This document shows, piece by piece, positions 45,350 through 56,140 of a DNA stretch of 64,000 nucleotides. A program made the position numbers and the translations under genes. Below the pieces are notes generated by a model that ran no database searches, had not been told where the DNA came from, and saw only the letters and a program-made list of their open reading frames with translations. The stretch is from Channallabes apus (Eukaryota > Chordata > Actinopteri > Siluriformes > Clariidae): the NCBI GenBank assembly GCA_030522415.1, contig CM060106.1, positions 24,072,074-24,136,073 of the forward strand, in the 5' to 3' direction. Every line of letters begins with the position of its first letter. Positions within the stretch are counted from its first letter, which is position 1.

Positions 45350-47310
45350 ATTTGTCACATACTGTACGGATAATTTTTGCTCCAACCCATTACGAGTAAT
45401 ACCTTTAAAAGCAAGAGAAGATCTAAGCTTAATAGACAATGGTTCAATAGCAAGGGCTAAAAGCAGTGGTGACAGTGGGCACCCCTGCCGGGTACCACGC
45501 CCAAGAGTGAAATAATCAGAGCTTATATCATTTGTATGAACACTAGCTTGCGGGGATTTGTAAAGAAGGCGAATCCAAGAAATAAATTTATCACCAAACC
45601 CAAATTTCTTTAATACTGCAAACAAGTATTCCCACTCAACCCTATCAAAAGCCTTCTCAGCATCCAGTGAACTTACAACCTCAGGGGATACAGATGTTTG
45701 TTTGGAGTAAATTATATTAAAAAGTGTACGAGTATTAAAAAAACAAATGCCGCACTTTTATGAAACCGGTCTGCTCCTCAGATATAACATGTGATAATGC
45801 ATCCTCTAAACGGGATGCAATTACTTTAGCCAGAACTTTCAGCATTCAGCAATGAACGTGGCCTATATGATCCACACTGAAGGGGATCCCTTCCCTTTTT
45901 AAGAAGAAGAGCAATTGAGGCTTTGTTAAAAGTAGATGGTAATGAGCCCAGGTCTAAGGATTCATTGAACACACCAAGAAGCAATGGTGCCAATTTATCT
46001 ATAAACTTTTTATAAAACTCAATTGGAAAACCGTCTGGGCCTGGAGCTTTATTAGACTGCATTGACTTAATTGAAACTATGATTTCTTCAAGAGATAATG
46101 GAGAGTCCAAGTCCCTTTCAGATATTGTATCAATAACCGGAATATCAATACTTCGAAGGAAATCATCCAATTTTATATCATCTTTAAGACATTCAGATTG
46201 ATAAAGGGAGGAGTAATACGATTTAAAAATTGCATTAATCTCTATGCGATCAGTAGTGATAACATTTAAGTCATTTTTAATTTGTGGTATTAGGCGTGAG
46301 GCATGCTGTCGTTTTAGCTAATGTGCTAACAATCTACTTGATTTATCACCATATTCGTAATATGTTCCCCGAGTCTGTAACAACATACGTTCTGTTTCTT
46401 TAGTTGAAAGAAGATCAAATTCTGTTTGTAAATCAATGCGCTGCTTGTACAACTCTGGAGAAGGATTAGATGCGTAAATATGGTCGAGTTTGCTAATAGC
46501 AGATGTTAGTTTGTTGAGTCTAGTCTTGCGACTTCGATTTAGAAAAGCAGAGTATGCGATAATTTGCCCTCTAAGATAAGCCTTGAGAGTTTCCCATAAT
46601 AATGAATAAGAAGTGGACTCAAGATGGTTAAACAACAAAAATTCATCAATAGTGTTAGAAATGAATGTACAAAACTCTTTGTCCGCTAAAAGAAGTGAGT
46701 TAAACCGACTAAGACGATGAGGTCTTTTTATGCATTGATAATTGTATATCCAGTGATAAGGGAGCATGGCGAGAAATTACAATACTTAAATAATCTGAAG
46801 AAACTACAGAAGGATTAAGATGACTGTCAATGAAAAAATAATCAATTCTAGAATATGAAGGATGCACCTGAGAAAAAAATGAGAATTTCGGAATCTCCAT
46901 GGGTCTATAAGGCCATTCTGTGACATGAAATAAAAAAATATTTTAGACATGGCAGACTGGCACACAACGCGAGAGTTGGAACAGTTTAAATCTCCCCCAA
47001 AAATTATCAAATGGGTGTTTAAGCCGGGAAGGCTACTAAGTAATTTATTCGCAAAATCTGGATCATCAAGTTTGGAGCATAGACATTTACCAACAATACC
47101 TTGGTCTGAATTAGCAATTATATGGCTAGGTGAAAACTGTATCTTTTTGTTAACTAATATGGCCACACCCCATGACTTAGAATTAAAATTTGAATGAAAT
47201 ATTTGACCTACTCAAGGACGAAGAAGCCTATATAAAAACACTATATCCGTATGTAAACGTTTCAGGTGATTGAATACCCTAGATCTTTTAATTGGGTTAC
47301 CCATACCTCT
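45350..47310 (-). pseudogene. L1-like ORF2 (endonuclease and reverse transcriptase) remnant
   Basis: Broken frames carry an APE-type endonuclease region (46709-47166; 'IIFGGDLNC', 'SYSRIDYFFID', 'SRHAPLSLDI') and then the RT fingers ('MQSNKAPGPDGFPIEFYKKF', near 46070). A later RT segment reads 'GTRQGCPLSPLLLALAIEPL' (near 45480). Stops and frameshifts occur about every 300-450 bp, and the element breaks off before the catalytic aspartates. Not functional. Confidence 0.88.
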
Positions 47311-48065
47311 GATGTTCCAGCTAAGAAAACGGACAGGTGTACCACTCCCAGCTAGACTTGGGCCTACATAGGAATTAGCCATTTAGCCAAAAAATGTGGA
47401 AATGATAAGGATTCACAAAGAGCCTGAAGGATGACACCCCCTCCCCCTACCCCCCACATGCACACACACACACTCACAAACACACATAAAACACAAATCT
47501 AAAGTCTCCATCCTAACAAACCCTAGGAGACAGCAAAGTAAACTAACTAAAACAAAAGTCGCTCTCACTGTAACTGTGGCCACGACTCGGAGAGTGAGCC
47601 CGATGTAGAAGGAAAAAAACAAAACAAAAGAAAACAAAAAGGCTCCCACAGATTAAATAGAACAAAAATAATGTGCAAATGGTATCCTCATCTCCAGCTT
47701 ATAATAATGTATAAGTAAATGACACCCAACTTGAAAGAAAAAGAAGAGAAAAAAAAGAGAAGAGAAAAAAACAACAGCAGCAGCAACAACAGAAAAAGAA
47801 AACCCTAGAGGATACTACTAGGATCACCCCTCATACATTGACCAGGCATGCATAATAATACATCTTGGCATAAGTTAAATATTTGGTTCCCAAGACGACA
47901 TACCAGCTGGAATGCAATATATCAATCAAAAACACGAACTTTGTAAAATAAGAAGCTTGTATAGACAGAGGTAGCATCAGAAAATGTAAACATCACACAT
48001 AAAACAGAATTCAAATAAAATATATAACGAACTATTTAAAAAACTACCAGTATAGGTCACGCAGT
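47311..48065. other. L1 no. 1 sequence between ORF1 and ORF2, non-coding
   Basis: AT-rich with (AAG)n/(AAC)n-like patches; it holds no supported gene. The 85-codon frame starting at 48066 is a shadow of the RTE fragment. Confidence 0.5.
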
Positions 48066-49168
48066 TTGGATAGTTTTGATGTAGTCTTTTGCTTCATCTG
48101 CCGAAAGAAAATCTTTCCCTACACCTTTGTCTTTCGGCTGTTCCCTTTCAGGTGTCGAATCATCTGCCTCCATCTAACCCTATCCTCTGCATCCTCTTCT
48201 CTCACACCAACTAACTTCATGTCCTCCCTCACTGCATCCATAAATCTCCTCTTTGGTCTTCCTCTAGACCTCCTGCCTGGCAGTTCCAACCTCAGCATCC
48301 TTCTACCGATATATTCATTGTAGGTTATCCTCAGCTGCGCTGGGTAAAACTGGCCGTAGCGCACGCCCTCAATGCCACGGAGTTGTCGTCGGACCTCATT
48401 AAAGGAAGCACGCGCTTTTGCAATTTTTGCTGTGTGGTCGGGAAAAACAGAAATACTAAGTTCCTTGAATTTAATCTGCCTTAAGTCTCTGGCACGCCGT
48501 AAAACATCAAGGCATTCACTGTGGTAGTGAAATCTGGCCACAACAGCTCGAGGTCGTTCACCAGGCTTTGGTACAGGCTGTAGAGTGCGGTGAGATCTGT
48601 CCAAAGTCAGCTCCTTCTCCAGGCTGAGCGCCTGTTTAAGCAACGCAGCCATGCTAGAGGTAGTGCAGCTGTTAGGACCCTCAGGAACACCGATTATGCG
48701 AATATTATTACGACGTGATCTGGCGTCCAATTCTTCACATTTATTATCCAATTTAGTTAAATCTGCTGTAAGACGTTGTATCTTACTTTGCATTGCAGTG
48801 ATGTCATCGGTACAATTAGAGAGCGAGCGCTCCATCTCACCTACGGTACCCTTTAGTGCAGACAGTCCGGCATCAATGGCCTTGTCATTGGCCAGTTGTG
48901 TTTTTACAGCCTGTAATTCCGATTTAATTGTAGACAAGTCATCCCCCAATGCAGCGCGCAGTTCCGCCTTAAAAATATCCGCGATTTCGTTCCTCAATGA
49001 GGACAATATCTTGAGCTTTAGCGCACCCGTGTCAATCACAGAGACTGCCTGGTGAACCGTGGGGTCAGCGAGCGGCGGCTATTCACGCGAAGGTGAGGCT
49101 GTGACATGTGGATTAGGCCTCAGTTGTGACTGCGTTGTGCTACGGGTTTTAGTGTTTTTACCGGACAT
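48066..49168 (-). pseudogene. L1-like ORF1 with RTE fragment spliced into its 3' end
   Basis: The ATG at 49168 ('MSGKNTKTRS') is followed by an in-frame TAG at 49081-49079, then a frame of 300 codons. It has a coiled-coil region (heptads around 48720-48900) and the ORF1 RRM start 'LDARSRRNNIRIIGVPEG', then 'YPAQLRITYN' of the C-terminal domain. At about 48320 the sequence switches to the RTE-LINE text 'EYIGRRMLRLELPGRRSRGR', still in frame, down to about 48123. True ORF1 tail sequence ('ADEAKDYI') resumes at about 48110. ORF1 proteins bind RNA in L1 particles. Confidence 0.85.
48123..48320 (-). mobile_element. RTE-like LINE fragment inserted in L1 ORF1
   Basis: The text matches 58535-58735 and the complement of 25840-26040 almost base for base, including the GTCTTTCGGCTGTTCCC 3' tail. 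The 'GGTCGCCACAG' of the other copies is altered here to GGTGTCG. Confidence 0.88.
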
Positions 49169-49446
49169 TGTAACCACCTTTAGAGACAAATATATAAATA
49201 AGACTGCTAACGGGGAAGAATGACAGTAAAATGAAAACTGGAAAGCGCAATTTAATAACAATTTTTCCCAATTATATTTATTAGCATTTAACAAAAGATA
49301 CAACATAGTAAATATACAAAAATGTGCCTTTCAAATTTTTACTTTTCAACCCACCCCAAACCCTCCCTCCTACCACCCCAAACCCTCCCTCCTCCCACCC
49401 TAACAACAAAACTATACAAATAAACAACCAAACCACACACATTTAA

Positions 49447-49492
49447 AATAATAATAATAATAATAATAATAAAATAAAAAAAATAAAAAAAT
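49447..49492. repeat. (AAT)n / A-rich LINE tail
   Basis: (TAA)n repeats at 49449-49474 then A-rich text, in the 3' region of L1 no. 2. Confidence 0.9.
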
Positions 49493-49596
49493 CAATCCTC
49501 TACTGCACCTTCATGTAATAGATCAATAGTATCAATATAATATAACACTGGTTCCCATGTTTTATAAAAAGTTCTTAAGGACCCTTTTAAAGAAAA

Positions 49597-52500
49597 TCAG
49601 ATTTTTTCCAGCTTTAAACATAAAAGAATTTCTTTTATCCATCTCCCATACGAAGGAGGGGACGCATGTTTCCACTTGAGGAGAATAAGCCTCCTGGCCA
49701 ATAGTGTGGTGAAAGCAACAACGGCTTGAGTTGTCGAAGATAAATTTGGTTCGAGTGGAATTCCGAATAGAGCTGTTAAAGGATTTGGAGAAATTGACAA
49801 TCCAAAGGATTTTTCGAAAGTATAAAATATTTTAGACCAGAGCTCTGTCAGTCTTGGACAGGACCAGAACATATGCGTGTGATTTGCCGGAGACTGTCCG
49901 CACCTATTGCAAGTGTCATTTCTGTCCTGGTATATTTTGGCTAATCTGGCGTTAGTATAGTGTGCTCTGTGAAGAATCTTGCACTGCATCAGTCTATGTC
50001 GTGCACATATTGAGGAAGAGTTAATTAGATCGAGTGCATGATCCCATTCTGTTTCGCTCATAGAAACCCCAACTTCCTGCTCCCATGCATTCTTCAATGA
50101 TTCAGTGGAGTAAGAGTTTAACGCGCCAATTGATTCGTATATAACAGAAATTAACCTTTTACTGTGTGGTTTAAGAGCAAGAATGGTATCCATTTTCGAG
50201 TCAGGTGGAAGGTTAGGAAATTGTGGAAACTGATTTTGTACAAAATGTCTAATCTGAAAGATTGTGATTGAAGATTGAAAGATGTGTTCCGGGAAGATTA
50301 AACTTTTCTGACAACTCTGAAAATGACAAGAATATACCTTTATCATACAGGTTTTTGATAGATATAAGACCTCTAGAGGACCACTCAAGAAAAACTGCAT
50401 CAGTACATGATGGTAGAAAAGATACATTGTTTACTACAGGCGAAAGAACAGATGGAGTGATTAACCCAAAATGTTTTCTAAAACTAGCCCATATTCTAAG
50501 AGTATTGGTCACCACTAAGCTGTCTGAGACATTTTTAGTCTTTATAGGAAGCTGAGAGCAGATCAGTGAGTAAAGGGAAGACTTTGAAGATGACAATTCT
50601 ATTTGGGCCCAAACAGGGTGTTCAGAAACTGTAGAAGCGTTAATCCAATATAAAAGTTTGTTAATATTGCAAGCCCAGTAATAATATTGAAAGTTTGGTA
50701 AGGCAAGACCCCCTTTTGATTTCGGAAGTTCAAGAACTTTTCTTCCAATTCGTGCGTGTTGGCCAAGCCATAAAAAAGAGTTAGTTATCTGATCCAAAGT
50801 AACAAAGAAAGATTTGTTAATGTAAATGGGTATATGTTGGAAAAGATATAAGAATTTAGGCAGAATTGTCATCTTGACCAAATTAATACGACCAATTAAC
50901 GATATTGGAAGAGAGGACCATCTCTGTATATCTTCCCTGTAAGCATCCAACAACGCATTGAAATTTTTCCTAAAAACGACCGCGGCTGTTTTAGCAACAA
51001 AAACACCCAGATATTTGAATCCTTCCTGAGTCCACCTAAAAGGAAAAGGGCTTTTAGACAGTATTTCAGCTGCCGGATTAATTGGAAACAACTCACTTTT
51101 TTGAAGATTCAATTTGTAACCTGAACATTTACCAAACAAGTCAAAAATTTGCAGGATTGGTGGTAGTGATGAAATGGGGTTAGATATATATAAAAGTAGG
51201 TCATCTGCATAAAGGGATAATTTATAAGAAATTCCAAATCGGGTAATGCCTTCAAACTTTTCCTCACCTCGCAGCCATATGGCCAATGGCTCCATTGCCA
51301 GAGCAAATAGTAGAGGCGAAAGAGGGCAACCTTGTCGTGTACCACGAAGCAAGGGGAAAGTTTTAGAATGTGTCGCATTGGTATGTACCGATGCAACAGG
51401 GGAGGAGTACAGCAACTGAATCCAAGCTATAAACTTTGAACTGAAACCGAATTTACGTAGAATGAAAAACAAATACCCCCATTCAACCCTGTCAAACGCC
51501 TTCTCTGCGTCTAGGGATAACAGAATCTCCGCTTTGTCAGAGCTCGACGAGAGAATAGTATTAAAAAGTCTCCTGGTATTATAAAAAGAATGCCTGCCAG
51601 TCATAAAGCCTGTCTGATCTGGGGAAATAACAGCAGGCAACACTTGCTGAAGACGAAGCGCAAGGATCTTAGATAAAATTTTTAAATCCACATTCAACAA
51701 AGAAATTGGCCTGTAACTGCTGCACAGCAGTGGGTCTTTATCCTTCTTTAGCAACAGTGAAATGGATGCCTCAGACATGGTTGTTGGAAGCTGACCCGAA
51801 GAGAAGGCCTCATTATATACTCTCTGCAATATTGGGGCTAAAACAGAAGAGAAGTCTGTTTTAGAAAGTCAGAAGAGAAATTTTAAATATTTCAATGGTA
51901 AAACCATCAGGGCCAGGTGATTTACCACATTGAAGTGATTTAATTGCCTCTTGTACTTCCATGATAGACACCGGTCTGCCCAGACCATTTATAGGGCCAT
52001 CATTTACACAGGGGAATGGTAGTTGATCAAGACGGTTCTGGTCATTCAGTATTTTTGCATCGTACTCTGAGGCATAAAGTCCCGTGTAATATTTTTAAAA
52101 AATTGAATTAATTTCCTCTGGATCGGTAATTATATCACCTTGAGGAGATTTAATTTTGGGGATCAGTTTAGCTGTATGGGCAATTCGAGTTTGAAGTGAA
52201 AGTAATTTAACAGCCTTTTCACCAAATTCAAAAAAAAGTCTGCTTGGTACTCAACATTTGCTTTTCAATTTCATTGGTTAAAAGTAAATTATACTCTGAA
52301 TGAAGTTGAAGTCGCTTTTTATAAATTGCGGGTGACGGGGTCAGAGAATATTGGGTGTCCAATATAGACAATTGATCCGATATTTCTGCCATTCTGGAGT
52401 TCTCCGATCTCCTCAGCTGACAGACATATGAAATGATCTGCCCTCTGATATAACACTTGAATGCTTCCCATAACATACTACTGCTAACTGAATTGTTGTC

Positions 52501-53365
52501 ATTCGTTTCAAAATATAGATTTATATGGGTTGCAAGAAAATCTTTGAAATCGTTATCAGAAAGTAAATGTGAGCTAAATCTCCATTGCTTAAAATAAGTC
52601 CTAGCTTGTGGGAACATTAAGTCCAAAGAGGTGGGGGCATGGTCAGAAATGATTATACTATGATAATCACAGGAGCTTATAGAATGCATCATTCTGTTAT
52701 CCAAAAGAAAAAAATCGATCCGTGAGTAGGAGTGGTGAACATGTGAAAAAAAAGAGAAGGCTTTGCTAGCCGGGAATCTTGATCTCCAAGGATCGGACAG
52801 ACCAATCTGTTTGGTGTAAGATTCTAAAAGTCTGGCAGAGTTAGTCAGCGTTGACTGTTTTGAGGAGGACCTATCCAATATTGTGTTTTGCACCAAATTA
52901 AAATCCCCCCCTATAATTATGTAGTGACTATCAAGGTTAGGCAGTACAGAAAAAAAATCAGCAAAGAACTTATCATTATCCCAATTTGGGCCGTATACAC
53001 ACGCTAAAACAACAGGGACTGTTTGTAAAATACCAGACACAATCACATAACGGCCATGCGAATCTGAGGTCACTGATTCTGGTTCAAAAGCAATGTTCTT
53101 ACGCATGAGAATCGCAGTCCCTCTTGCCTTCATGCCAAATTTGGAGTGAAAGCAATGACTGATCCATGCACCCTTAATGCGAGAAACATCTGAAGTGCGG
53201 AGATGAGTTTCTTGTAAAAAAAATTATATCTCCGTTAAGAAACTGTAAGTGTGAAATAACTTTTTTGGCCTTAACACAATTATTTAAACCTTTTACATTC
53301 CAAGAAACAAAACGAATATTTGTATTTAGTTTCATTGGGTTACCAGCCATTTGGATCTGAAACAA
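49597..53365 (-). pseudogene. L1-like ORF2, endonuclease-reverse transcriptase, multiply frameshifted
   Basis: The start 'FVSWNVKGLNN' (53310) is the first APE endonuclease motif. 'IIIGGDFNLVQN', 'YSRIDFFLLDN' and 'IIISDHAPTSLDL' complete the nuclease (to about 52610). The 526-codon frame 51829-50249 holds the RT: 'SSYRPISLLNVDLKILSKIL', 'LSLDAEKAFDRVEWGYL', 'GTRQGCPLSPLLFALAMEPL' and the catalytic 'LYADDLLLYI'. The last part (50300-49597) has the cysteine/histidine motif C-x2-C-x7-H-x4-C ('CNRCGQSPANHTHMFWSC'). At least three frameshifts or stops (near 53180, 52230-51840 and 50250-50300) prevent a full protein. Confidence 0.92.
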
Positions 53366-53807
53366 CTATTGGATGAACCCGATACATGTGATGCTGAACT
53401 GAGGAAAGAAAGAAAGAGAAAGAAAAAAAAAAAGAAGAAAGAAAAAAAAAAAAAAACCTACACAGACATAACATAATACTAAACAATTACCCCTAAGCTC
53501 CCTTTAAACAACTGAACAATAGCTTGTGTGCCTTTACAGGTACCTTACTTCCGTTTCTACTCCTGCTAAACCTACAAACATTAACTCCCCAATAATTCAC
53601 TGTAACCCCTACATGTAAAATAATAATCCAAAAATGTATTTCCAGTTTCCTATCAAATGAAAACTGATTCATCCATCACAAATTTAGTGTATATTAGATT
53701 AATACAGCTTCAGACTTACAGAGTTCCTATAATAGTAGAGATTCAACGTAAGCTTGTGCCGTGTCTTGTTTAACATCCAAAAACAGAGCTGCGTCAGACA
53801 CATAATA
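53366..53807. other. L1 no. 2 inter-ORF sequence
   Basis: Non-coding spacer between ORF1 and ORF2, with an A-rich run at 53415-53456. Confidence 0.6.
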
Positions 53808-54628
53808 TTACAGCGAACTGTCACGCTGAGAGTCTAAATATCGCTTGCTCTCTTCCACCGATGTAAACCACTTGTTCCCTTCTTTGGTCGTTATACGAAG
53901 CCTCGCCGGATATAAAAGAGCCGGTTTAAATCCCTGTTTGTACATTTCGGCCATGACTTCACGATACTGAACCCGCTGTTCCAGTACTTCAGGGCTGTAA
54001 TCTTCATATATGGCGATCGGATTCCCTTTATATTTAAGTTCCCCTCGCTTTTTACGCGCTTCGCGGACTACCTTATCCTTTAACTGGTAGTGATGAAAGC
54101 GGACCACAACTGCTCTTGGCCTACCCCCTGCTTTCGGTTTAGAGGCGAAGGATCTGTGCGCTCGGTCCAGCTCTGGGGGGCAGGTAGAACCTGATTGCCA
54201 AAAACCTCAAAAAGCAACTCGGAGAAAAAAGTCGTCGGCCGTGGGCCTTCCAGGGATTCCGGCACTCCGATTATTCTGATATTATTCCGCCTGCTCCGCG
54301 CTTCCAGATCAGCGGTCTTAGTTTTGAGTTTGGCATTGCTCTCCGCTAGCGCTGCGAGGGAAGTTTCCAAGCGTTCTACTCGTTCATCTAACGATTCCGC
54401 ATGAGACTCCAGCGTGGAGAGCCTCTGCCCGCACTCCGACACAGTGGCTTGTACGCAGTCAAGCTTCACATCCAGTGCTGAAATAACGGTCTTAAACTCG
54501 GCCGCTAAGGCTGCTCTATGCTCTTCTAGTAGGCCTGTTAGGGCCGCCATGCTCACCTCGCCCGACATCGCGGGTACTTCGGCTTCTTTACTAGATGCTT
54601 TCGCCGCTCTAGTTGTCATTTTGGACAT
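53808..54628 (-). pseudogene. L1-like ORF1 with one frameshift
   Basis: The ATG at 54628 starts 'MSKMTTRAAKAS'. A long coiled coil ('LESHAESLDERVERLETSL', 'LAALAESNAKLKTKTADLEA') supports trimerisation, and the RRM begins at 'ARSRRNNIRIIGVPE'. The frame is lost near 54110 and continues in another to 53820 with the C-terminal domain ('YPARLRITTKEG'). One indel separates the halves, so it was coding until recently. Confidence 0.88.
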
Positions 54629-54858
54629 ACGTACTTATGCAAAAAAGAAAGAGGATATAGATATAATTAGCCTTAGTAGTTTATCGGAAAGAGTCAGAGG
54701 GATATTTAAAGAGATACACGAAATTTAATGGGGAGGCGAGACAAACACGTCTACTCCATTTCACTACTACCCGGAAGTCCTTAATAACAATTTTAATAAT
54801 AATCCTCCGGAGCCTCCCAAAACACGTCCTACTCCATCACGAGCTCAACAGCGCTCCC

Positions 54859-55501
54859 CCAAGAGCATCTTTTAAACAAAAATATTTCCTTTGGTTTGCC
54901 TGTTTTTTTTGTTTCGTTTGTTTTTTTAAATATAAATTATTTTTATTAAACAAAAATGTAATTAAAAAATACTATTTGTCACACACACTCGCTCCGCGAC
55001 CGGCACTAGGACCCGGAAGTAATGCAGTCGCAAACCAGGAAGTATAAGAGGAGTAAACAAACCACGACACATTGACTCATTGAGTTCGCCCATTTCATGA
55101 GTACTCACTTTCTTGGGTTTCCTTCCTGAGTCGAGTGTGTGTTTATAGGACGCGGGTTAAATTTGTGTTTTTCCCTTGCTCCCCTTCTGTGAGAGCCTTT
55201 AGACTAATTCGCGTGGTTATCCTGCCTACTCGTTTGCTTCCGCGCTTGCACGCTACAAAAGGCTAACCGCTAATCGCTAAGTGTTCTGATCATCCCGGGT
55301 TAGTTCGCGACAGAATTAAGTATAAAGACATAAGTATAAAGATTTAAGCGGGTATAAAGATAGTAAGGGCCCATCTGATTGGTCAAATTTGGACACACAA
55401 ATGCTTGGCACATAAATTTCATTTATCGCAACTCTTTGCGATATGGATATCGCATATACCATTATCACGATAATGATAATTTTTCGATATATCGTGCAGC
55501 C
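54859..55501 (+). mobile_element. hAT-like element carrying an LTR (copy C, left end lost)
   Basis: Begins AAGAGCATCTTTTAAAC, internal to copies A and B, directly against the 5' end of L1 no. 1. Then come the LTR, the GCGGGTATAAAGATAG and GGGCCCATCTGATTGGTC segments and the terminus ATATCGTGCAGCCATA. The (TA)n of copies A and B is absent. The missing left end fits L1 no. 1 having landed here, followed by a deletion. Confidence 0.82.
54977..55312 (+). repeat. Gypsy-type LTR inside hAT copy C
   Basis: Same subfamily and same position relative to the hAT end as in copies A and B; ends GTTAGTTCGCGACA, then GAATTAAGTATAAAG as in copy A. Confidence 0.85.
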
Positions 55502-55722
55502 ATAATTCACACAAACACAAATACACAGCTAAAAAGTCTTAGGCAGTTGATTGTTTTTTGCTTCTTTTTTAGTATTTCAATACATCTGTGTTTACTGATT
55601 TATATTAAATATAATCTATTTAAAACCTCTTTACTGTTATTACCTTTTTACCTTCAATATTTTAATGCAGTGGTTTACTAATAATTTTTTACTTTATTTT
55701 GGCTGTTAATCAAATAATTTAC
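55502..55722. other. Intron spacer
   Basis: AT-rich, nothing recognised. Confidence 0.6.
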
Positions 55723-56067
55723 CTTGGTTACTGAACTCAACACCAGTCTTCTTAACAGTAAGGTCCAGTGGAGAATCCTGTTCAGCCATGAAAAGTTTGC
55801 AGAGGAGAGGGTTCTGTGATGAGGCAGCAATAATGGTGCCAGTCTCTGTATAACCAATAAGACAGCTGGTTGTATTGGCAGCTGGGTCTAGCGAGGGTGC
55901 TTTTGGCAAGCTTTGGTACTTGGAGCTTTTAATTACTGATTGGGAAGGGGGAACATCCTGAGCTGAATTGATTTTTGAGGTATATTCCATGGCAAGCTTT
56001 TGAATCATTCGCTGCATAATCTCTTGTGCAACTGGAGGGATGAGGGTCTCCGAGAAGCTTGGTAGGT
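55723..56067 (-). CDS. lcor: Ligand-dependent corepressor, N-terminal coding exon
   Basis: The exon lies between an acceptor (TTGCTACAG) and a donor (CCAAG|GTAAAT), 345 bp. It starts with two bases of a split codon, so an upstream coding exon is likely. Residues 'LPSFSETLIPPVAQEIMQRM' lead into the start used by the short LCOR isoform ('MQRMIQKLAMEYTSK'). Later comes 'FMAEQDSPLDLTVKK', the CtBP-type PxDLT motif. The receptor-binding box expected just before it reads 'LLCKLF', so a canonical LxxLL is not present. The exon ends with one base completed by the 44180 exon. LCOR acts in the nucleus, bridging ligand-bound receptors to CtBP and histone deacetylases. Confidence 0.92.
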
Positions 56068-56140
56068 CTGTAGCAAAATTAAGTAGAAAGAAATACACAA
56101 ATATCATGAGAGTGGTGTAGTTTAATTACTTGCACCAATA

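Larger units (their letters stand above)
45350..49251 (-). mobile_element. L1-like LINE no. 1 (3'-truncated, interrupted)
   Basis: Minus-strand ORF1 and ORF2 debris in L1 order. The element ends at about 45350, inside the reverse transcriptase just where the YxDD box is expected. That end was therefore lost by deletion or rearrangement, not by ordinary 5' truncation. Its 5' UTR continues beyond a second L1 at 54795-54858. Confidence 0.85.
49252..54794 (-). mobile_element. L1-like LINE no. 2, near full length, inserted in L1 no. 1
   Basis: The 14-bp target duplication TTAATAACAATTTT lies at 49252-49265 and 54781-54794. The 3' end has an (AAT)n-rich tail region (49449-49490 on the plus strand) after a C-rich stretch (49350-49400). 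The 5' end resembles that of L1 no. 1 (CACGTCTACTCCAT against CACGTCCTACTCCATC). ORF1 and ORF2 are nearly complete but broken by several frameshifts. Confidence 0.9.
44181..55722 (-). other. lcor: Large lcor intron (11.5 kb)
   Basis: Nearly all recognisable content is transposon sequence: a foldback MITE with a solo LTR, an L1 nested within an L1, and hAT copy C. Both L1s lie in the sense orientation of lcor. Confidence 0.85.

Noticed and set aside
50268..50555. Plus-strand ORF within L1 no. 2
   Set aside because: Antisense shadow of the LINE ORF2.
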